This document shows, piece after piece, positions 58,656 through 64,000 of a stretch of 64,000 nt of DNA. The notes under the pieces are model-generated. The model had not been told where the DNA came from. It made no database searches and saw only the letters and a list, made by a program, of their open reading frames with translations. Numbering within the stretch: the first letter of the stretch is position 1; each line of letters starts with the position of its first letter. The stretch covers positions 124,001-188,000 of the forward strand of contig NZ_JAKCFA010000025.1 of NCBI RefSeq assembly GCF_024198215.1, written 5' to 3'. This stretch comes from Myxococcus qinghaiensis (lineage in GTDB: Bacteria; Myxococcota; Myxococcia; Myxococcales; Myxococcaceae). The translations under genes and the position numbers were made by a program.

Positions 58656-61600
58656 CTACTTGCGGCCCAGCGCTTTCTTCACGAAGCCCCAGAACCCACC
58701 CGCGCGCTCCTTCAGGTCCGCGCCACGGCGCTCCTCGGCGGCCTTCACCGACTCCTTGCTCACCTGGAGCTGCTTCTGGAGCTCCTCGGGTGAGTAACGC
58801 GTGGCCAGCGTGGCCTTCACTTCCTTGCGCGTGGAGTACTCGCGCGCCTCGACGTGCAGCACGCACTCCGAATCGAGCTTGATGGTGACGGCCACGCGCA
58901 CCGAGCCCTTCGGTCCCCGAGGCAGTCCCTCGATGCGCACCGTGCCCAGGTACTCGTTGGCGGAGATGTGATTGTCCTCGCCCTGGAAGATGGACAGCTC
59001 GAGGGACTCCTCGTTGTCCTTCGTCGTGTTGAGGGCGAACGAGCGCTGGGCGGGCAGCGGGCTGTTGCGCTCGATGACGCGCTTGAAGGCGCCACCGGGC
59101 ATCGCCACGCCCACCGTCATCGGCAGCACGTCGATGAGCACCACGCTGCTCACCTTGTCCACCGAGCCCGAGTAGAGCGCCGCGCCCAGGGCGACGGCCT
59201 CGTCCGCGTTGACGCTCGCCTGCGGGCCCTTGCCGAACAGGCCCTTGAGCTTCTCGCGCACCAGGGGCATGCGACTCATGCCGCCCACGAGGATGATGTC
59301 GTCCACCTCGCTGGCCTTCAGCTTCGCGTCCAGCAGCACGTCACGCACCACGTCCACGGTGCGGCTGAGCAGCGGGTCGCAAATCTTTTCCAGCTCCTGC
59401 CGCGTCATCACGACGCGCAAGTCCCTGGGGCGCCCGTCGTTGTCCATCATCAGCATCGGGATGTGGACCTCGAAGGTGGCGCGCTCGGAGAGGGCCATCT
59501 TCGCGCGCTCGGCGGCGTCGCTGACGCGCGACAGGGCGATGCCGTCGCCGTTGAAGGCCATGCCCTCCTTCTCCTGGAAGCGCTGGAGGAGGAAGTCGAC
59601 GATGAGGTTGTCGAAGTCGATACCACCCAGGAAGATGTCGCCGCCGGTGCCGAGCACCTCGAAGACGTTCTTCTCGATTTTGAGGATGGTGGCGTCGAAG
59701 GTACCGCCGCCCAAATCGTAGACGAGGACCTTCTTGTTCAGCTCGCGGTTGAGGCCGTACGCGAGCGCCGCCGAGGTGGGCTCGTTGAGGATGCGCTCCA
59801 CCTTGAGGCCCGCGAGGATGCCGGACTTGCGCACGGCTTCACGCTGCGGCTCGGAGTAGTACGCGGGCACCGTCACCACCGCGCGCTCCACCTTCTGGTT
59901 GAGGTGGGCCTCCGCCATCTCCTTGCACTCGCGGAGGATGATGGCCTGCACCTCTTCCAGCGACAGCACGCTGTCCGCCAGTCGCACGGCGGCGCGGCCG
60001 GCGGCGTCGGGGACGATTTCGTAGTGGAAGCGCTCGCGGACCTGGTTCACCACGGCGCTGTCGTAGGGACGACCCACCAGTCGCTTCGCGCCGTAGATGG
60101 TGTGCTGCGGGCGCAACACGAGCTGGTTCTTCGCGCGGTGGCTGACGAGCAGCTTGTTCTGCGCGTTGAGCGAGATGACCGACGGAATCGTGTTGTAGCC
60201 CTCGCGCGAGCGAAGGACCGTGGGACGTCCGTTGGACAGCAGCGCCACGCACGAGTTCGTGGTGCCCAGGTCGATGCCGATGACCGGCCCCGTGCCCACG
60301 ATTTGCGCGGGCGGCGGCGGAAGGAAGACCGTCTTCGGAAGGCCCCGCTCATCGAGCGGAGGCGCGGCGAGCGGCGTCGCGGGCTTCGCGGCCGTCGGGG
60401 AGAGCAGCGTGGGAGTCCCCACCGGCTCGGGAGGCTTGGGGGCCTCGCGGCGCACGTTGGGCAGCGCCTGCGCCGGAGGAGGCGCTGCCACGGGAGCCGG
60501 AGGAGGCTGGAACGCGGGCGGCGCGGGTGGAGGCTGGAACGCGGCGGGCGGCGGTGGCGGCCGGGCCGCGGGAGGCGCCGGCGCGGGCACCCGAGGCGCG
60601 GCGACGCCCGGAGAGGGGCTCGCGCTCACCTCCGACAGGTCCAGGTCGAACTCGAAGCTGCCACCGGCCGGTCGACTCGCGGACGGCGGAGGCGGCGGCG
60701 AGGTCCGCGTCGGAGGCGGCGCAGAAGGAGGCATCTCCTCCACGGCCTCGCTGAAATCCAGGTCGAACTCGAGGCTTCCACCGCTCGGCTTGGATGCTGC
60801 GGGAGGAGGCGGGGGCGCGGACGGACGCGCGGGCGCGGCGGGGCGCGCGGGAGGTGCCTCCTCCACGGCCTCGCTGAAATCCAAATCGAAATCGAAGGTC
60901 CCCCCGCTCGGCCTGGCGGCAGCGGGAGGCGGCGGCGCGACGGGACGCGCGGGCGAGGAAGGGCGCGCAGGCGGCGCGGGAGGTGCCTCCTCCACGGCCT
61001 CGCTGAAATCCAGGTCGAACTCGAACGCTCCCCCACTCGGCCGCGCGGCAGCGGCGGGAGGCGGCGGCGCGGCGGTGCGCACGGGCGCGGTGACGGGGCG
61101 CACGGGGGGCGTGGGAGGGGACTCCTCCATCGCCTCGCTGAGGTCCAGGTCGAACTCCAGCGGTCCGCTGGCGCGCGCCGGCGCGGCGCGGGGAGCAGGA
61201 GGAGGCGCCAGGGCCTCCTCGGACATATCCATGTCGAACTCGAGCGGTCCGCTGGAGCCCGCGGACGAGTCATCTTCCACCGTGATGCCGACCTCGATGG
61301 GAGGCGCTTCGTCGAGGCTCACGGGCTCATCGAGCACCTCGCCCAGCGCCAGGGGCGCGTCCGCGAGTCCCGTCTCCATCTCGAAGTCGAACCCAGGCAG
61401 CGGCTCGTCACCGGGGAGCGAGGCGGGCGGCGGCGTGCTCGCGATGAGCTCGTCGAGCGGGATGTCCACGTCGCTCTCCGCCGAGGCAGGGGGCGGCGAG
61501 AAGTCGAAGGACTCATCCGCCAGGGACGGCGGAGAGAAATCAAAGGGCTCATCGAGCGCGGGAGCGGGCGGCGCCTCGATGTCATCGAAGAGCGAGTCGA

Positions 61601-62102
61601 GCGCCATGCCTTCCACCGGACGCGGCGCGGGCTTCGCGGCGGGCGGGGGTGCGGGCCGGGCCTGCACGGGCGGCACGGCGGGCATCAGCGGCGCGATGGC
61701 GGGAGCCAGCGGCGCGACGGAGGGGGCGATGGCGGGCAGCGGCGAGACGACGGCGACGGGGGCCTCCGGCTTGCGCTGGAGGAGCATCATGTCGACGAGG
61801 GCGCGGCTGGCTGGGTCCAGCTCATGGAACTGAAGGCCCATGCCGGGAGGGCCCGAGGGGTCTCCCACTTCGCGAATCCAGCGGACATCGGCGGTGCCGT
61901 GCAGCACGCGCACGCCACCGGCGATCTGCACCTCGAATTTGACGGGTGTCCCCACGGGCTGGGGCGTGCGCGAGCGGATGAACATCCCGCCCGGGCTCAG
62001 GTTGGTGGCGAACTCCTCCGCGAAGCTCCCCACGCTCTCATGCTTGAGCTTCACCAACAGACCGACTGCCTTCCGGTCCGTGGTGCGCCTGCCTTGATCC
62101 AT
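58656..62102 (-). CDS. PilZ-domain (TIGR02266-type) and Hsp70 fusion protein
   Basis: The protein has 1148 residues. Residues about 1-112 are a PilZ domain of the Myxococcus-type family (R-x-x-R-like 'RRTTDRKAVGLLVKLKHES', 'NLSPGGMFIRSRTPQPVG', 'MGLQFHELDP'). Residues 113-600 are Pro/Ala-rich with six copies of an E-F-D-L-D-(F/L)-S-E motif at about 285-491. Residues about 602-1148 are an Hsp70 with ATPase motifs 'GIDLGTTNSC', 'VYDLGGGTFDATI', 'ILNEPTSAALAYG' and 'VGGMSRMP' and a beta substrate-binding part. The long helical lid of DnaK is mostly missing; the end is a short basic helix. A role linking c-di-GMP (or motility) to protein folding is inferred. It is first in an operon and divergent from the membrane protein gene. 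Confidence 0.93.
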   Translation of the reverse strand: MDQGRRTTDRKAVGLLVKLKHESVGSFAEEFATNLSPGGMFIRSRTPQPVGTPVKFEVQIAGGVRVLHGTADVRWIREVGDPSGPPGMGLQFHELDPASRALVDMMLLQRKPEAPVAVVSPLPAIAPSVAPLAPAIAPLMPAVPPVQARPAPPPAAKPAPRPVEGMALDSLFDDIEAPPAPALDEPFDFSPPSLADESFDFSPPPASAESDVDIPLDELIASTPPPASLPGDEPLPGFDFEMETGLADAPLALGEVLDEPVSLDEAPPIEVGITVEDDSSAGSSGPLEFDMDMSEEALAPPPAPRAAPARASGPLEFDLDLSEAMEESPPTPPVRPVTAPVRTAAPPPPAAAARPSGGAFEFDLDFSEAVEEAPPAPPARPSSPARPVAPPPPAAARPSGGTFDFDLDFSEAVEEAPPARPAAPARPSAPPPPPAASKPSGGSLEFDLDFSEAVEEMPPSAPPPTRTSPPPPPSASRPAGGSFEFDLDLSEVSASPSPGVAAPRVPAPAPPAARPPPPPAAFQPPPAPPAFQPPPAPVAAPPPAQALPNVRREAPKPPEPVGTPTLLSPTAAKPATPLAAPPLDERGLPKTVFLPPPPAQIVGTGPVIGIDLGTTNSCVALLSNGRPTVLRSREGYNTIPSVISLNAQNKLLVSHRAKNQLVLRPQHTIYGAKRLVGRPYDSAVVNQVRERFHYEIVPDAAGRAAVRLADSVLSLEEVQAIILRECKEMAEAHLNQKVERAVVTVPAYYSEPQREAVRKSGILAGLKVERILNEPTSAALAYGLNRELNKKVLVYDLGGGTFDATILKIEKNVFEVLGTGGDIFLGGIDFDNLIVDFLLQRFQEKEGMAFNGDGIALSRVSDAAERAKMALSERATFEVHIPMLMMDNDGRPRDLRVVMTRQELEKICDPLLSRTVDVVRDVLLDAKLKASEVDDIILVGGMSRMPLVREKLKGLFGKGPQASVNADEAVALGAALYSGSVDKVSSVVLIDVLPMTVGVAMPGGAFKRVIERNSPLPAQRSFALNTTKDNEESLELSIFQGEDNHISANEYLGTVRIEGLPRGPKGSVRVAVTIKLDSECVLHVEAREYSTRKEVKATLATRYSPEELQKQLQVSKESVKAAEERRGADLKERAGGFWGFVKKALGRK
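60629..61250 (-). repeat. In-gene repeats coding E-F-D-L-D-x-S-E motifs
   Basis: Six copies of a sequence close to TCCAGGTCGAACTCGA on the plus strand recur about every 120 bases. Each codes an acidic S-G-x-F-E-F-D-L-D-F-S-E-A-V-E-E segment separated by Pro/Ala/Arg spacer of about 30 residues. The regular spacing suggests repeated binding sites for one partner. Confidence 0.8.
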
Positions 62103-62246
62103 AACGCACCACCATCGCGGTACGCAGCGCCCGGCTCAAGAGGGTTTTGGGCCCTTGGTCGGTCGACCGGCGAATGGAGGACGAGAGGTGGGCCTGCGGC
62201 CTACCTGCACCTTCCTGTATCTTGTGGGGCCTCCGAGGAGAGCCTC
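62103..62246. promoter_or_regulatory. Divergent promoter region (PilZ-Hsp70 / membrane protein)
   Basis: The 144 bases lie between two divergent start codons and must hold both promoters. I cannot fix -35/-10 boxes with confidence. GGTCGGTCGACCGGC near 62157-62171 contains the short palindrome GGTCGACC. Confidence 0.4.
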
Positions 62247-63407
62247 ATGAGCACCCTGCCTCTCACCGCCTCCGAGGCGCCACGTCCTGGCTGGCTGGTC
62301 GACCGTCGCCATGACCTGCTTTCCACGGTGGGCGGCGCCTGCGCGAGCCTCGCTCTAGTCGGGCTTCACGTCTGGGGAGGCGTGAGCAGCCTGGCGTTGT
62401 GGTGGGCGTGGGTGTTGGTGCTGGACGGGCCGCACCTGTTCGCGACGGTGTCGCGCACGTACCTGGACGCGAGGGAGTGGAAGACGCGGCGAGGGCTCCT
62501 GCTGGGGAGCCTGGGGTGGTTCGCGTTGGGCCCGCTGTGCTTCGCGGTGTCGGCGGTGGTGGGCAGCAAGCTGCCCTTCGTGTTGTTCCTCACCTTCGCC
62601 GCGCTGTGGGCGTACTGGCACGTGGTGAGGCAGCACTACGGGCTGATGTCGCTGTACCAGCGCAAGGGAGGCGAGACGTCGCTGGTGGACCGGAGGCTCG
62701 ACAGCGTGACGTTGTACGTGGGGTTGCTCGCGCCCTTCGTCGCGTTCGCGGTGACGCATCCGGGGGCGCGCAGGCAGTTGGGGCTGACGGGGACGCCGAC
62801 GTGGGAGCCCGTCGTCGCGGCGGCGTGCTTCGCACTGGTGCTCGCGGTGGTGGTGCTGAGCGCGGGGCGGCAGGTGTGGCGGTGGAGGACGGGCCAGCGG
62901 GTGAACGGGCCCAAGCTGTTGATGATGGCCGCGGCGGTGGGCTTGTCGGCGGTGGTGTTCTGGCCGTCGGTGTCAGCGCGGATGGACTTCATCATGTTCG
63001 CCGTGGCGGTGACGGCGTTCCACAACGTGCAGTACCACGGCGTGGTCTGGTTCTATCACCGCAATCGCTATCACTCGCCGGGCGTGGATGCGGCGGCGTT
63101 CGGCTGGGCGCCGAAGGTGAGTCAGCGCTTCCTCATCTACGCGGTGTGCGGCGTGGTCTTCACGCTGGTGTACCGGGGCGTGGGGTGTGGCTTCGGCGCG
63201 CATCCGGGCTGTGGAGGGTTCGACGCGAAGCTCGCGCTGGGCGCGGGCCTGACGCTGAAGGACTTCATGGCGGGCTTCATCTGGGGCTTCGCGCTGCACC
63301 ACTACTACCTGGACCAGAAAATCTGGCGGGTGAGTCGGGACAAGGGACTGCACCAGGATTTGAAGCTGGGGACCGGGCCCCTCAGCAGCGGGCCTGCAAG
63401 GCATTAG
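62247..63407 (+). CDS. Polytopic membrane protein with histidine boxes
   Basis: The ATG at 62247, after CGAGGAGAGCCTC, gives 386 residues with eight or nine predicted membrane helices. Paired histidines sit at helix ends: H63 in 'DGPHLFATVS', H125-x4-H130 in 'YWHVVRQHYG', H259-x4-H264 in 'AFHNVQYHG', H271-x4-H276 in 'YHRNRYH' and H351-H352 with D356 in 'HHYYLDQKIW'. Such clusters recall membrane di-iron oxygenases (fatty-acid hydroxylases or desaturases), but the spacing fits no family I can name. It may bind heme or iron. The gene stands alone in its transcript as far as the window shows. Confidence 0.78.
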   Translation: MSTLPLTASEAPRPGWLVDRRHDLLSTVGGACASLALVGLHVWGGVSSLALWWAWVLVLDGPHLFATVSRTYLDAREWKTRRGLLLGSLGWFALGPLCFAVSAVVGSKLPFVLFLTFAALWAYWHVVRQHYGLMSLYQRKGGETSLVDRRLDSVTLYVGLLAPFVAFAVTHPGARRQLGLTGTPTWEPVVAAACFALVLAVVVLSAGRQVWRWRTGQRVNGPKLLMMAAAVGLSAVVFWPSVSARMDFIMFAVAVTAFHNVQYHGVVWFYHRNRYHSPGVDAAAFGWAPKVSQRFLIYAVCGVVFTLVYRGVGCGFGAHPGCGGFDAKLALGAGLTLKDFMAGFIWGFALHHYYLDQKIWRVSRDKGLHQDLKLGTGPLSSGPARH

Positions 63408-63634
63408 CGAGACAGCCAGCCCGGAGAATGGCGGCGCGGGTATCCCTGGCAATCAGTCTCGGGTTAGAAGGCCTCCGCCTCTCGTTCTCTCCGGCGCGCG
63501 AACACATCCGGGGTTATCTCAGACACCCCGAAGGACACGTCTGACTCAGGCCGCATCCGGCAGGGTTTCCGCCCCGTCAAAACAGCCATGACCCGAGAGA
63601 GGCCGGGTCTGGGCTGGCCCTCAGGAGCCGTGCC

Positions 63635-64000
63635 TTGAAAAGTCCATGTCCCGAAGCGTCACGAGTCCGCGTGCTGAGCGCGGTCCTCGTCATCCTGGCG
63701 TCCGTGAGCTGCGGGGAAGAGCCAGAGCCCATCCCCGAACCCTCCCAGGAGATCCTCGACACGAAGCGACAAGAGCTGTCTGCCGTACGAGTGCCGCGCA
63801 AGGTGGCCGCGGGCGCCTATCACTCGCTCTTCCTGGAGAAGGACGGAACGGTCTGGTCCTGGGGGCAGAACACCTTCGGCCAACTGGGCACGGGCAGCGT
63901 CAGCCCTACGACCCAGCCTCAACCCGGCAAGGTGTATGGGCTTCTCGCCATCAAGACCATCGCCGCCGGCGCATACCACTCTCTGGCACTCGGCGTGGAT
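63635..64000 (+). CDS. RCC1-repeat lipoprotein (3' truncated)
   Basis: I choose the TTG at 63635 because AGGAG lies seven bases upstream; the frame gives 122 residues to the window edge. A lipoprotein signal ('VLSAVLVILASVSC') precedes a short acidic stalk, and then RCC1 repeats begin: 'VAAGAYHSLFLEKDGTVWSWG' (first, in two parts), 'NTFGQLGTGS' and 'IAAGAYHSLALG'. These propeller blades are common in large surface lipoproteins of myxobacteria. The rest lies outside the window. Confidence 0.85.
   Translation, partial: MKSPCPEASRVRVLSAVLVILASVSCGEEPEPIPEPSQEILDTKRQELSAVRVPRKVAAGAYHSLFLEKDGTVWSWGQNTFGQLGTGSVSPTTQPQPGKVYGLLAIKTIAAGAYHSLALGVD

Overview
The window is high-GC, densely coded DNA with many four-base gene overlaps. 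It encodes many lipoproteins, large Ser/Thr-kinase and FHA proteins, a PilZ domain of the type expanded in Myxococcus, Cys-rich Stig1-like lipoproteins, secreted peptidases and an RCC1-repeat lipoprotein. Together these point to a predatory or fruiting myxobacterium (Myxococcota, most likely Myxococcaceae). The genus cannot be fixed from the sequence. I see no tRNA, rRNA, CRISPR array, insertion sequence or prophage.

Layout. (1) 1-11174, plus strand: a saccharide-uptake island. It has a peptide/cello-oligosaccharide-type ABC importer (binding protein cut by the window edge, permease, permease-ATPase fusion, ATPase), a GH1 beta-glucosidase, a secreted glycoside hydrolase fused to a beta-barrel-like domain, and two lipoproteins. 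It ends in a strong hairpin. (2) 11254-15798: AraC and DUF2000 genes, then a minus-strand flavin monooxygenase / 32-codon peptide / SDR / QsdR-type TetR operon with palindromes upstream. (3) 15949-19742: hprK-rapZ-mntP operon, HIT protein, DUF1275 protein. (4) 19744-23986: cstA with a membrane spermidine-synthase-like gene. (5) 24062-29100: an FHA-GAF-degenerate cyclase gene followed by a Ser/Thr kinase gene. (6) 29262-36205: a vitamin B12 locus with two cobalamin riboswitches, a BtuB-like receptor, three surface-type lipoproteins and a Rieske lipoprotein. (7) 36245-40840: a lone FHA protein, then a four-gene ECF sigma operon whose genes overlap by four bases. (8) 41010-46959: M19 dipeptidase, metallo-beta-lactamase-fold hydrolase, a small protein with a ComEA-like protein, C69 dipeptidase and a MarR regulator. 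(9) 47411-54106: DUF4175 protein with a gluzincin-TPR protein, DUF1622, DUF4142 and a small Cys-rich lipoprotein. (10) 54161-58396: S9 peptidase, DsbA/FrnE protein, FliB-like Fe-S protein. (11) 58410-64000: a ClpX-type zinc-finger microprotein, a PilZ-Hsp70 fusion, a histidine-box membrane protein and the start of an RCC1 lipoprotein.

The strongest candidates for undescribed biology are these. First, the B12 locus: a BtuB-like receptor with a Cys-rich beta-propeller lipoprotein that recalls BtuG, and a second internal riboswitch driving two further lipoproteins plus a Rieske protein. Second, the operon of a PilZ-Hsp70 fusion (with six acidic EFDLD-type repeats in its linker), a lone ClpX zinc finger and a FliB-family protein in a lineage without flagella. 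Third, the glycoside hydrolase fused to a predicted outer-membrane barrel inside a complete import and hydrolysis cluster.
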